64,000 nucleotides of DNA from Tetrahymena elliotti 4EA. Its lineage: Eukaryota > Ciliophora > Oligohymenophorea > Hymenostomatida > Tetrahymenidae. Positions 49,785 to 62,760 of the stretch are shown one piece after another. A program made the translations under genes and the position numbers. A model generated the notes under the pieces. The model saw only the letters and a list, made by a program, of their open reading frames with translations. It ran no database searches and was not told the DNA's origin. The number at the start of each line of letters is the position of its first letter. Positions within the stretch are counted from its first letter, which is position 1. Where the stretch lies: NCBI GenBank assembly GCA_000231825.2, contig JH720324.1, positions 476,535 to 540,534 on the forward strand, given 5' to 3'.

Positions 49785-50130
49785 AATATTTGAAAATATA
49801 TTGCAATATTATGATCTTAATTATTATCAAAGTTTGACAAATATTAAAGAGAATAATTATTAGAAGGTATAATAAAAGCAATAGATAAAATAAATTTTTT
49901 CATAAATATATTTCAGATATTGATTTCTCTAAATAAAATATTTTGGAACAATATGACAACTAAAAATAGTGTAATCCTTTAAGCAAAATTATGAAAGACT
50001 ATGATAATTAATTAACAGATTATTTACCAATAATCCCTCCTTGTTTGAATTTGTAATTAGAATGAAAATATAAAATTTTATTTTAGCACAAATAAATGAA
50101 TTTTTTAATATACTATGATATTTGTAAAAT
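49785..50130 (+). pseudogene. Fragment of a fifth B-box-like copy
   Basis: AGAGAATAATTATTAGAAGG, then ATAAAAGCAATAGATAAAAT, GATATTGATTTCTCTAAATA and ATGAAAGACTATGATAATTA match, in order, the middle of the intact gene (about 47810-48020), with insertions and frame changes. Neither the zinc-binding head nor the repeat tail is present. Confidence 0.65.
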
Positions 50131-50204
50131 GATGAAAATTTATTAGTTTTGTAATCTATTAATTAATTAAAAATAAAAAGACAATTATGAATTATTTTAA
50201 TTAT

Positions 50205-51833
50205 TCAAAGTTTAAATCCAGCAACTTCTGCAAAGTTGTTTTTGACTAGAATTCTTCCAACATATGATGGGAAGGAAGGTGTTTTAGTATATTTTTTTTT
50301 TATAGAAGATATATCAACTGGTTTAGAGAATATCTGAATATAGCTCATTCTTAAATAGATATCATCCTTGCAGTTCTACCTAATTAATTAGAATATATTT
50401 TGGGCTTTTATGTCTCCTGAGTCAGTATTTAATCTTTGCGAAACTTATTCATGAATTTGAGAATCATCTGAATCATTATTTTTTTCATCATCATAGTATA
50501 AAACTTTTGTTTTTAAGATATTTCCAATCAAGTTCTGTTTAACATGGCTAATTTTATCAGGAGAGAGTGAAGAAGTTTTGAAATTTTCTTAATTTTTTGT
50601 TGGGTTTTTAATTAAAAAATTATTTTATATTGAGTTTTGAAATTAATTATTATTGTTCAATAACATATTTTGAGTGAAATTAATATTCTAATTGTATTAT
50701 TAATTATGATTTATAGCAGTTGATTCGTATCTATTCTCTCTTTAAGCATTATTCTACTAATTTAAATTATCAAATACTTAATTTATATTTTCATTTCCTT
50801 CTATTTTACTTTACTTTTAATTGTTGCTTTATTATTTCTGCTATGCCTTTATTCTCAATAAACTATCATTCAGTGTATTATTCTAGAATACTCTGCTTAG
50901 AAACGTTAAGAAATTAGACTTATTATACACAGAACTAAGTTATTTATAATGCCCAAAATCAATCTGTGTCTCATCCAATTTAGATTATTCATCTTTCTTT
51001 TACTTTTTTGCCATATTCAAGAACCATTTTGATTTAAATACCTTTCCTAATGCTATTCTTTTATCAGGATCAAATTCAAGTAGTTGTTCAAGTAATTCAA
51101 CTAAATCTGGGGACTTATTAGGTGCCAAACTCTCAAAAAGTTCCCAATATTGCTTTCTATTTTCACAAAAAAGAGTATAGAATTCACATTACTTCTTAGA
51201 AGCACAAAAGAAAGGTGGTTTTCCATGGATCATTTCAAAAAGTAGTATACCTGAACTAAACATATCTGCTTCATATCCACTATAAGGCTAATTTAAAAGT
51301 ATTTCTGGACATTAATAGCCTTCTGTACCAACATTATCTCTAAAGCATCTTCTGTCTTAAATATTTTGTGCCTTAATTATCTTTGCACAAAAGCTTAAAT
51401 CAACAATCTTAAGATATCTTCTATCATCTCTTAAAATAAGAATGTTTTCTAATTTAATGTCTCTATGACAAATACTATGTTTTTTTAAGTGCCTAAGTGC
51501 TTCCAAAATCTATTTGAAGTATCTAAAAGCCAATTCTTCTTCAAATCTTCCACATTTAGTCAGTAAATCAAATAATGTTCCTCCCCTACAATATTCCATG
51601 CAAATTTCATGTTCCTAGTCATTAGTAAAGTAAACTTGAGGGAATAATATATGTGGGTTTATTTCTTGAAATATCTCCTTTTCAATATAATAATGTCTTT
51701 GGCATTTTAAATTAAACTTTTTAATCGCAGCCTTAATCTTTTTGCCATCTTAGGTATCAATATGTGTCAAATAAATCTTTCCAGAAAAACCTTCTGCAAT
51801 TAATTTCCTTTTCGATGTATTAATCTCCTGCAT
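50205..51833 (-). CDS. Protein kinase with DLS in place of DFG and a Gln/Asn-rich tail (542 aa)
   Basis: An unspliced 543-codon frame runs from ATG at 51833 to TGA at 50205-50207. The kinase domain occupies residues 8-275: AEGFSGKIYLTHID with Ala13 in place of the first loop Gly, AAIKKFNLK with Lys38, MEYCRGGTLFDLL (hinge and alpha-D), CHRDIKLEN with His123-Arg124-Asp125, IVDLSFCAK with Asp145-Leu146-Ser147, GTEGYQCPEILL in place of APE, and ADMFSSGILLFEMIHGKPPF. RIALGKVFKSKWF closes the fold. The remaining 265 residues are Asn/Gln/Ser-rich with no known domain and an ordered end near SFPSYVGRILVKNNF. Catalytic Lys and both Asp remain, so activity is possible, but the loop and DLS changes could slow it. 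The layout matches other ciliate Ser/Thr kinases of CAMK type. Confidence 0.87.
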
Positions 51834-53181
51834 TTTAAAAAGAAAGCTAGCTATATTATTTACTAATTATATTAATAAGTAAATACTAAGACTCTAAATT
51901 TTGTTTTGTTGTATAATTCTTTATGATTACTAAACTAATAACTTATTATTTATGCATCAAAAGTTAGAAAACATCGTTCCTATTTGTTGAAGCTATTCCA
52001 AACCAATTAGATTCTAAACATAATATTTTGCGGTTCTGACTTTCAATATTTATTCTAATCAACTATATGCTCTTATTCTACTTTACTAATACTACCCACA
52101 CCCTTTATAAAGACAATAAATTTTAGTTGAAATATTTTTCTTATAAGAATTCCTTAATCCAATAAAATAATATGAATATTTTACAAAACAAAAAAATAAC
52201 TATTTTAACAAATAGGAAAATGTTTTATGATTATTTATTTTATTTCTGCATCAAAAAAAATGACCAGCTAGCATCAAATCGTGAAATAGCTTATCATAAT
52301 TGCATCAGTTTAATTAATATGACTTTTTTAAAGAAATTTGAATAAATAACTCAGGACAATTTCTAAATATGACCTAGCAATTCTCCCAAATAAATTATTA
52401 TTAACTTTTTGATAGAAATGTGAAAAAAACCAAAAATACTTAACTTACCTTCTAAAAATGTTATTTATCTATTAAAAATCTTCTTTAAAAAATATTAAAA
52501 AAGGTGTTAAAAATAATTTTTGATGATCTTAAAAATAAAAAAAGAAAAATAAATAATTTCAAAAAATCATAGAAATTTATTTGATAAATTAATTTCATTT
52601 ATTATTGCTTGCTTAATAATATTAAAAAATCCTTTGAATTTTCAATAATTGGTTCTACTTTTATTATTTTGTAAAAATAAATGATTAGAATTTTAATTTT
52701 TCTTGTTTTTTCTAGTTTAAGAAATAAATAAAAAAATGTAAACTTTAGAATTACTGTGGTAGGTAGGTAGATTGATTATTTTTGGCATTATATTTTTTAC
52801 AGAATTTATTTTAATTTTTGTATTGAAGAATAATTAGCTTTATCTGGTAATTAGATTATATTAAGTTATAAAGATAAAGCAATTTAATAGATATTTATAA
52901 GCATTAAATTAAGAATATTTTCTTATCAAGTTAAAATTTGATAATGTGTTTGAAATAAATAAGTAATTATATGTTTTATTACTTTGATTATAATAATAAA
53001 TTATGAATTGTGATGCATTTTAGAATGCTAGTTTGTTGCTTCTATTAACTATCAATAAAAAGAGTTGATTGTTACCCAAAATTAATCTTTACTGATTGTA
53101 AAATAAATAAATTTGCTAGTAGAATTATTAATTAATAAATAAATACAAGCAACTAAATAAAAGACTAAGTTAATTTAAAAT
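51834..53181. other. AT-rich intergenic region between divergent genes
   Basis: It should hold promoters of the minus-strand kinase and the plus-strand RING gene. The only distinctive word is GGTAGGTAGGTAG near 52760, which also occurs in shorter form near 901. I see no gene. Confidence 0.5.
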
Positions 53182-56100
53182 ATGAGTATTTTATTTAATG
53201 TCACTGAAAATACAAAAAGTAAAATAATATAAACTTCTTTTTCTCTTAAATTACCAAGCACACACCATCTTATTTTGTTTTTTATTTAATTTAATTAAGA
53301 TAGTCCTATCCATGCTCTTGAATAAGAAAATCGCAGGAGGAAATCATCTGAAAAGAAGATAAATAATATATTAGAACAAGTGAATAGCGAGCCACAGAAT
53401 ATGCTGTTCCCAAACTTAAAAATGGAATCCTTTCCAGAATTTTTCAACCAGCAAATTTTTGCTGAAGAATAGGAAGAAAGGAAATAAATAGAACCAAATA
53501 ATAGGATGAAATCCTTGAAAAGTAGTAGTTTTTAGAATTTAAAGGAATTAGATTTTTAACAACCTGCTTAAGATGGTTAAAAAGATGACGAAGAAAACAA
53601 GCAAAATGAATAAGAAGAAAACAAGGCAGAATAGTAATAAAATAATAATGGCAACAATTAATAGATCGAAGAAAAAAATGAGCAAGAGAATAAAAGGAGA
53701 ATATCAACAAGCTAGACAAACATTTAAAATTAAATCCAGAATAATGCTTAAGAAGAATTTGAGAAATGGTAATTAGAGCAAGAAGTTCAAGATGAATTTG
53801 TCTCGAAGGTGATTCAAAACATCTTAATTAATAACATGACAATAGTCCTTTTCCTCATATTTGTTTAGATAGCTTACTGCTTCAGTATTTCGTTGTCAAT
53901 ATCTGTCTCATTTCTAATTTTCATTGATGTAATAAGCATAATTTACAAGGCAAATCAAAATCTAACTTTATAAGAACCAATCAAGTAAAGTTTTTGCTCA
54001 ATTATTTCTTAACAATATATATTAATTACTCCAAATAAAAATTTTCTCATAAAATTTCTTGAAAAGCAATAAACCAACCATATTTTCAATTAAAATTTTT
54101 CTTTCTTCACTTTGTTTCCAACAAAAATTTGATTTATTTTAGAAATAGAAAAACAAACAAACAAATAAACAGTAAATTAATTATCTCTCTTTTCTTTTTT
54201 TGAAGAATAATCAAAATAATAGTCAAAAAACATTAATAATTATCATGATAGAAAGTAATACTTAATAAAGTTATTTATGATGATATTAATTTATTCGATT
54301 CATTACAATTTTGTATTCAGTTGAATAAAAATTTTTAACTTTATAAAATGTAGATAGATGATGAAATAGTTTTTTTAAAGCATAGTGGAAGAGATCTTCT
54401 AAATTTTTTATAAAGTAGTTGTAATGATTTACATATTTCACAGGGATCAATTTATTTTAACTCCATATACTGCTATTTTCTGTGGATACTACTTCTTGAG
54501 AATAGTACTTTAATTTTACTTTAAATCAGATGAGCTCTAAGTTAACAGCCAATACTTTTCCTTTGTAAATTTTTAGATTTCATTGAATATATTAATAGAT
54601 CTATCCTTAAAAATAAATAGGCAAGTTACGTCTTTAAACTTTGGTTGGTTTTCCAAAGTTTATTTATATCCATGAATTTAGATTAGCTCGTTAACTGGTC
54701 ATGGAGTTCAGTTTTTGCTTGCTTTTGGGTTTTTTTCTTTGTTGTTGTTGGAATTTCATTTATATTTTTTTTGATGCTCTGCTCTAGAATATGGAATAAC
54801 AGTTACTCAGCATCTAGATAACTGAAGACCAAAAATAATATTGAAAGTAACTATTTATCTCCCCTAAATTATTATTTTATTTATTTATTTATATTACTTT
54901 CATTCTTACTTAGCAAAAGGAATATTTTGGGTTTTTACTCTTCTACTAAGCTTGTGCAGCACTTCTTGTTGTACTGTGATTGGGATTTCATAATACTTAG
55001 ATAACGAAACTTTGAAATGGAGTTTTAATTCTCTCTATGTTTCATTGTCTTTTCTTGTATTTGAAATTTTCGTGTTTCTTTATTTGAGGAATGAATTAAG
55101 GTAAATAAAATCTAATCATATTTTTTTATTGAATAAAAAAAATTAACAAAAGACAATGTTTTTTAAAATAAAATTTTTTATAAATGAAATATCACTTAAT
55201 AGGCAATTCATCAAGAATATCTTTTTCGAAGAAGAAGAATAAGTTTAGGTTGACCAGAGAAGATAACAGCAAAGAAATCCTAATAATTCAAACTTTTAGT
55301 ATAGTACTTTCAACTTTCAGAATTAGCTTCCTCACATAAATTAGATAATAAACAACATAAATATAAATTTTATTCATAACTACTAATTCTATTCTCATTA
55401 AAGACAGTCATACAAAATGAGTAATTTAATATTTAAAATATTATTATTAATAACAACTATTTATTTATAAGAAACTAAACTGAGAGAGGTCTAAGTCCAA
55501 GGCAACCTTAATTTTCCTTAATTTGTTATGAAATGCTCTTCTACTTATTTTAAATTCCTCAACTTAAAAAATAAAAGTACAAAAGTCGTTCCAGTAAACT
55601 TAAACTAAACAGAAAAATGTTAAGAACAAGAGAATAATTATCAATAGTAGGAAAACAGAAGATAGCCTAGTTTAAGTTAAAAAGAAAATAATTAGAATAC
55701 AATCAAAAATGAAAGGGTTATAGCCCATATACCAATTGACAGTGATGATCAATTTAATAGAAAAAATTACCAAGATTTACCTCACTTTAGTAATTCTACT
55801 ACAGATAAAAGGTTGTTAAGAGATTAATATAAAAAGCTATTAACAAGTAAACTGTTTCAAAATAACTCTTTCTAAGTCTGTACTTTTGATGACATGCCCT
55901 TAAACTCTGCAAAAGCTGACTAAGAAATTAAAACATCAAGAAATTACAACAAAGTAGAAGACTTCAACTTAGACATAGTAAGAATTCATAAAATAGTGTT
56001 TTTAATTGATTTTTTAATATAATCTCATTTAGGATTACACCCATAGATAACAGCTCAAGAAAATGTTTTAGAAAGACAAAGATTGCTTCAACAATAAAAT

Positions 56101-58225
56101 TTTTAAAAAGAGAAATGAGTCTAAGTCATCTTTAAATTTAGATTTCTAAGTAACACAAGAAAATTATGAAAATCAAAATAAATCTCTGCCTTATATCAGT
56201 AAACTTTCTAATATCAAGAACTAGAGAATGAACGAATTAGATGTCCTGTGTGAACAATCAAAATCTACTTAATTAATTAGAGACATTGAACAATAACTTA
56301 ACTCTGAAAATTGTAGATATCCAAAATGCTTTTCATAGGATAATAATTTTCCTGCTAGCCCTACATTTTTTGAACCGAAGTAAAATCCAATAATATAAAA
56401 TAATGAAAAAATCCACTCTAATAACATTACCTGTGCAAACACTAATGTTAATTCTAATTCAAATACCAAAGATAACACTAATGCAAACACAAATACTAAT
56501 TCCTAAATTGACATTAAAAGCTCAACAAGCCAACAAGTTATATGTCTAGTTTGCTTCGACTCAGAATGCAACTCTATATTTGCTCCTTGTGGTCATGGAG
56601 GTAAATAAAAACATTTTAAAAATATTTATTAAATAAAATCACTTTTACGCCCAAAATTAAAAAAAAAATTTTTTTTACTATAAAACTAAAAATAAACAAA
56701 CAACAAAATTAGAAATTAGGCTTATTTTACTTAACCTAAAATATAGCAGCTAATAATTTTATTTGTTAGAACCTATCTCAAATTTCATTTTTTACTCATC
56801 CATAAATAAGGAAGGATAAGAGTCTAAATAATTAATTTTATGAGCAACTAATTGAGTTAAGATCATTCATAAATCTAAAAAACTTATAGGCTAAATAATA
56901 TATACTCAGAATGAAGTAGAAGCATCAAGTCAGTTTTCTAATATTTAAAATCAAAATAAATAATCTTATTTACTGATTGATGAATATAAAGAAGAGTTTT
57001 CTTTTTTAAAAAAATTTTTTTGTTTTTGGATTTTTGAGTAAAAATTGTTAAATCACTATTTTATCAAAATAAGTAAATAAATTAATAATTATGTTTTTTT
57101 ATTTGTTGTAGGCCTTTGCTATTAATGCGCTTTAGATGTTTTTAAGAAATAAGGTGACTGTTTACTATGCAGAAAAGTATTTAAATTATTTTTATAATAA
57201 TACAAAATAAATAAATGTTTAAAAAAATATTTTAGAAAGTAACTGAAATCTACAAATACATTGAAGTGGTAGATGAAAATAGTAAGAAAGATTAATAGTA
57301 GAAGTATTTTTAGATACAAACAATTACTAAATATTTAGATAGTAATTAGAATTCTATGATAAAGAAATAGAGAATGTAAAGTAATAAAAATAATAGAAAT
57401 ACTGTTTTTACTTAAGGAGAAATTGAATAACAAATTTAATAATATTCTTTTTGTGAATTTGATGATTAAGGTAATCAAATAGTTTCTGAATAATAAGTCT
57501 AAAATTTATCTGATAACAAAAATTTGGGTTTGTAAAACTCAAGTTCTGCTTAATCAAATAAAGAATAATCTCTTTAGTAGTAAAGCAGTTTTTAGAACTC
57601 TTTGAATATAATTTCCCCTTTGAACTCAGATAGAGATAGATAAACAAACAGCAATATTAAAAAATATGCTAACATTATTTAAAATGTAACAAATGAAAAT
57701 ATTCAAAACAGATAGATAAGATCAATAACATAGTAATCTGATCACCCTAATCGTTTTTAAAATGATTAACTTCAAATCCAATAAGAACTATTTATGCCTT
57801 AATTTTATATTGATAAAGACTTCTAATCTAATTTAATTTTGAGGTAATCTCCTAGACTTATAAATTACTTGAAAGGTAATTAAGAAATGTCCACCACTTA
57901 AGCAACTGATGTTTTCTAAAATTCATAATCATAACCTCAAATAATTTAAGAAAATTCTTAAAAAGCTTAATAAGGTTAAACTTTAACAAAGCAATCATAA
58001 AATACAGACCTAATGAATTCTTTTAGAGAAAAAGATAAAAAAAGTAGAAATATTAATATTTTTTCAGAAAATTTAAATTTTACAGGTAGACAAAATGTTA
58101 TCATTAGCAATCAAAATAATATCATTAACTTAAAGAAATCTTAAGAAAAAAGTATATTAAAAGACTCTAACTTTGATAATTAACCAGATTTCATTTAAAA
58201 AACAAATTCTGTAAACAAATAGTGA
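53182..58225 (+). CDS. Multi-pass membrane RING-finger protein, nine exons (about 1,244 aa)
   Basis: Exons that join in one frame are 53182-53218, 53300-53984, 54381-54643, 54682-54846, 54914-55100, 55203-55977, 56033-56600, 57112-57176 and 57236-58225 (TGA at 58223-58225), totalling 3,735 bases. The first exon and the 38-base fourth-exon intron are the least certain. The N-terminus is acidic and Gln-rich. About six hydrophobic helices span residues 195-445 (for example MTIVLFLIFVQIAYCFSISL and SSVFACFWVFFFVVVGISF). After a long Asn-rich stretch the RING sits at about 875-912: CLVCFDSECNSIFAPCGHG, GLCYQCALDVFKKQGDCLLC. The spacing fits a C3HC4 RING. The rest is a Gln/Asn/Ser-rich tail. The likely role is a membrane-bound E3 ubiquitin ligase; target and compartment are unknown. 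Confidence 0.85.
56601..57111 (+). other. 511-base intron inside the RING domain
   Basis: GTAAATAAAA after CGHG and TTGTTGTAG before GLCYQC mark the ends; joining restores the RING in phase. Part of the intron (about 56835-56985) is less AT-rich and open in one frame (FYEQLIELRSFINLKNLQAK), so a skipped or relic exon is possible. Confidence 0.7.
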
Positions 58226-59733
58226 TATTTTATTTAATATTCAATATTTATTATCAAAGAAACAGAAAAGAACAAATAAATATCGTTTACAATATATTTA
58301 AATCAAATTGAAAGTATAAGAAATTAATATTATTCTCTATATATCTAACTATCCTCTTATTCAATAATAATCTTTTTTCAAATTTGTTTCAGATTTTTAA
58401 ATTCTTTTTTTCTTAAAAAATTATTAAAAGTTTTTAAATTATTTTGAATATTTTTCAGCATCTTTTATCATCTTCATTGATTTATGCATAAAAATTAAAT
58501 TAGAAGGATTTAAACATTTTTTTACTGTTTGTTTTGCTTGATTTAAATAAATATTTTTACAATTTTGTAAAAGCACAGATTATTTTAAGTAAGAAAATAA
58601 ATTAATTTAAAAGAGTTTGAAATAAAATATTTTAGTATGATTAAAAGAATTTTCCTTTAATATTATATAAATTTAATTTAAATATGTAGATAAGGAATTT
58701 TTTAAAAAAGCGTATTTAAAAAAAAAGTCTATTTAAATTTATGAAATGAAATGTGTATGCTACAAAAAGTGGAAAAATATTATTACAATTTTCAAATGAA
58801 AATTAATTCTTAATAATTTCGAAGAATTGTAAGCTAAGAAAACTAATAGTCAATTATTATAGTTAAAAATCTTGAAATGCAAAGTGTATTATTTAATAAA
58901 TAATAGAAGTAAATGTAATTCAAATGTTCAATCAATTTTCTACCTAGTAATTATCTATTTCTTACAAGAAAGAATATCTGAAAATTAAGCTTACTAATTA
59001 TTATATAGCTATTTATGCATGCTTCTTTTTTGATGTTAGAATTTTTTGATCTTTTTAAGAAAATATAATTGCTTTTTGTCATTTAAATTAATGGATGAGA
59101 AAAACAAAATTAAAAATATTATTACTCTCTAATAATACCTAAAATCTTAGAACAATTAGTTATATTAAATTAGATGAAAAAAATTTTCCTTAGGATAGAA
59201 TAGTTAGGTTCGCCTATCGAAATTTAAAAAATCGTTGATAGATAAACTTTGGGAAGAAGAAATTAATATTATAAATTCTTTCTTTTCTTTCGATTGTTTA
59301 TCTCTTAAATTTTGAAGATCGTTCCAAACTCTTTGTTAATTTTATAAAAACAGCTCAAAAAATAAATGGTTATTTGATTAGAATACTTTAAATAATAGAT
59401 TCCACTAAAAAAAAGTATTTTCAAAATTAGTTTGGATTAATAAGAATTAATAGTTGAAAACAGCAAGCAAGCTAAGATAAAATATCCATAATTTAATTAA
59501 TTTTGTAATTAATCAATTATAAAACAAAAAAAGAGGATATTGATTGGTTTATTAAACAACATATCAAAGTAGACATTAGGAGAGATAAGAAGAAAAAAGC
59601 AAGATAAAAGAGGATGAGTTAAATTATGGATTTTATTACCGCTTAAGAAAAGTAAGTGAATATTTAGAAATGTGTTTCTCATATTTAAAACAGATAGAAA
59701 ATCAAAAAAGTGCTATAAGATTAAGGAATATAA
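58226..59733. other. Intergenic region upstream of the kinase-membrane gene
   Basis: Mostly A/T runs. The stretch from 59090 to 59720 is less AT-rich and holds short open pieces (for example from ATG at 59090, and MDFITAQEK at about 59627 followed by GTAAGT). These could be 5' exons or leader of the next gene, but I could not join them in frame with confidence. Confidence 0.4.
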
Positions 59734-61752
59734 ATGTTGAATAAAGAACAGCAAATTTTACAAAGTATGAGTGTTGTTTAATTGAATGCAGATTAGAGCA
59801 ATTAGTTCGAAACTATGAAAAAGGAACTAAAGGATAAGGGATACTCAGATTTTAGATATTTAGGATCGGGGGTAACAGGATTTGTTTTGTTAGCAAAAAA
59901 GCAGAAAACTAATTAGAGATTTGCTATTAAAGGCGTCCACACAAGAGACTCTAATGGAAAAGTTTACTAAGAAGCCTAATAATAAGTTGAACAAGAAATT
60001 ATGCTGCTTAAAAATTGTGTTGGGAGTCCTTATGTTGTAAACTTGATAGAACATTTTCAAGGAAAAGAGTACACTTATTTAGTGATTAATGAATGCTAAG
60101 GGACTCTCTATGAGATTGTATAGATGTAACCAAGCTAGAAACTTAATGAGATTTCTGCTATTAAGTATGCTAAAGATATTGCAGAGGGACTTTGCTTTGT
60201 ACATGATAAGAATTGTATCCTTAATGATTTGAAGATGGATAATATTTTGATTGATTATAATGGAAATGCTGTTGTTTCAGATTTTGGATTCGCAGATTTT
60301 CTTACTAAGGCTTCAGGATATGGATTAAATGATTATATGGGTAACTTTTTATTTCAAGCACCAGAGTGTTATGATTCTAATAAATTTTCTATCTATTCTG
60401 ATGCATATAAAAGCTAGGGAATAATAACATCAACAAAACCAAGCACAAAGAGTGAAGCTTGCTCACTAGGATACTTAATTTACATTATGATATAAGGGTA
60501 TAACAATAATTTTATTCTAAATAAGCATGAACCATTGAATTTTAATTCAGAATTTGATAATTTTAAATATAAAAATTTATTGAGAAATTTGATTACAGGC
60601 TTAACTTAATTTAATCCCAAATCTAGGCTATCTGTAAGAGATGCTTTCCTAACTCTGACAGGTATAATTACTTTGGATTTCAAATAGAATAATCTTAATT
60701 TTGTGGAATATTTGGAGCAAAGCACTTAAAAATTCCTTCAACATTATTTAAAAAATGAAGTCGAATTTGTTTAAGCTTACTCTAATTACTATTATCCTAT
60801 ATTCAAGAATGAATAAGAAGCCAAGGATAAAATTCAATAGTTAGATTCATTACAGAATTTATCTTAGTAAGGAACAAGTGATGCCCTTATAGCATCAGAT
60901 AAGGTGGTAAATGTAACCAAACCGAATAATTTTGTTTCTATTCCTTTTTTATCACTAAATTTATTTTATATCATGGGTTGTTGCATAGATATCGCTTTAG
61001 GCTTCTATGGATTATAAGCTTTCTCTGTAGTGGCAATAATTTTGAAATGCTCTCTTGTTAGCGGTTTAATTAATACATTTAAAGTTCATGATAACCTATC
61101 ACCTGGCAAAGAACACAAACATTTTAGATACACACTTAATATTTTTTTGGCTATTTTAAGTATAGTTTAAGTTATTTCTTTTGGGTTTTGGATTGCTGTT
61201 ACTAAAAATGAAGATTTGAAAGTAGGCACTGGTATCCTAGCAATTATATCAATAATTACTTTATGTATCTATGCGCTTATTTTTTTCTTATCCAAACCTG
61301 ACTTTGGATAAATAAAAAAATATCTTTAACTTCCAATTTACTTAGTAAATATGTTTTTAATAGAAATCATAGTTTCTTTCTCAGAAGAAATTTACAATGC
61401 CTTAGGAACTTGGAAAATTCTTTCTTTTTTCATAAGCATTGGTTATAATCTATTTGTTTATTTAATATATTCTGATCAAGTTAAGATTTATTTACCTTTA
61501 AATTTATTGCTTTCATTTATCAGATTTGTCCTTGGAGTAGTTTTGCTTGATTAAAATGATATGGATATGTTGAATGGAATTGGCACAGTGAGTATCATAG
61601 AAATCTGCTTTTAATCTATGTTCTAAACGACATTTTTAGTTCCTGAAATTACACCATTCTGCTTCTTATCAAAGTAAATTTTAATAATTTTATCTAATTG
61701 TATCAACATAACTAATATCTCCATTTTTAAATAATTAGCATAAGGGCAATGA
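59734..61752 (+). CDS. Kinase-like domain fused to a multi-pass membrane domain (672 aa)
   Basis: An unspliced 673-codon frame runs from ATG at 59734 to TGA at 61750-61752. Kinase part, residues 35-320: YLGSGVTGFVLLAKK (Gly44, Gly46, Gly49), RFAIKGV with Lys66, VINECQGTLYEIV, then ILNDLKMDNILID where HRD has become Leu161-Asn162-Asp163, VVSDFGFAD with Asp181, and FQAPECYDS. SRLSVRDAFLTL ends the fold. From residue 405 to about 640 there are about seven hydrophobic helices, such as LFYIMGCCIDIALGFYGL, YTLNIFLAILSIVQVISFGF and ILSFFISIGYNLFVYLIY. Catalytic Lys, Asp163, Asn168 and DFG are kept but the HRD Arg is lost, so regulation by activation-loop phosphorylation is unlikely. An optional intron (GTAAAT at 61676 to TTAG at 61739) would give a different, more polar C-terminus. 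I do not recognise the membrane domain. Confidence 0.8.
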
Positions 61753-62760
61753 TAACATAACTCCTAAAACAAGAGTGAAACATAAATTATTTATTATCTA
61801 GTAGTATATTTTCGCATCTTACCATCAAATAATTAAATTTTTATTTTTAATTAAATAGAAAAATTCTAGATTTTTATCTCTAATTTTTGTTTGTATATTT
61901 TTATAGAATTTCTTTCTTTCTCTAATTACTAAGAAATATCTTGATTCTTTATTTTTTTGTTTTTCATTTAATAGAATTACTCAAGTAAAAAAAGTAAGCA
62001 CAAAACATAAATAATAATTAAATACCTTATGTAATAAATTTAGAGTTATTCTACTAATTTTTTTTTTAATGAATTCAATCTAAAGATTTTTCACCTTTTT
62101 ATTATCCATTTAAATTGATTAATTTACCATATGATATACTAACAAAATTTGATTTTATTATTAATAATACATATTGAATATTTTTATCTTTAAATTTGCT
62201 TGGACATTCATGATTTTCAATTTACAAATTCATATTTTCAATTTAACTAATTTAATAGAAATATTAGTTAATTTTTTTACTACTTATGAAATATCAGATT
62301 GTTAGATTAGACATTCTATTTCCATTAAATTGAAATAAATTTAGAATTAGCCATGTTTTTTTAATCAATAAAAAAATATCAGAATTTTATCAAATTCTTA
62401 ATTAATTTAAATCTTTAATCTGAAGGAGGTGAGAACACAAAGTTTTAGGTTTGAATAAAGTATAAATTATTATCAATTATATTTTATAAACACGAAGGGT
62501 TTGGGGAAAAAGTTTGATTCTAAGACTTTTAATGCATAACTTTTTTTGTAGATTTTAAAGGATTTTTTTGATTTGTTTTTTTGAGAATTAATTAAATATT
62601 CAAGTAAAAAAGTAAGAATTAAAGATAAAATAATTAGCATAAATTATGACTTCTTATGAAATATAAAATTATAACAACACTAGATATTATATTTTCAGGA
62701 ATAAAAAGAAAATAAATAAATTTAAGATTAGACTTATTTTTATGAGTATTTTAATTAATC
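61753..62760. other. AT-rich spacer between convergent genes
   Basis: No gene seen apart from the possible alternative last exon of the kinase-membrane gene at its left end (61740-61990). Confidence 0.45.

Noticed and set aside
53444..53776. Frames on both strands in this stretch
   Set aside because: They are other frames of exon 2 of the RING gene, whose real frame is in phase with the downstream exons.
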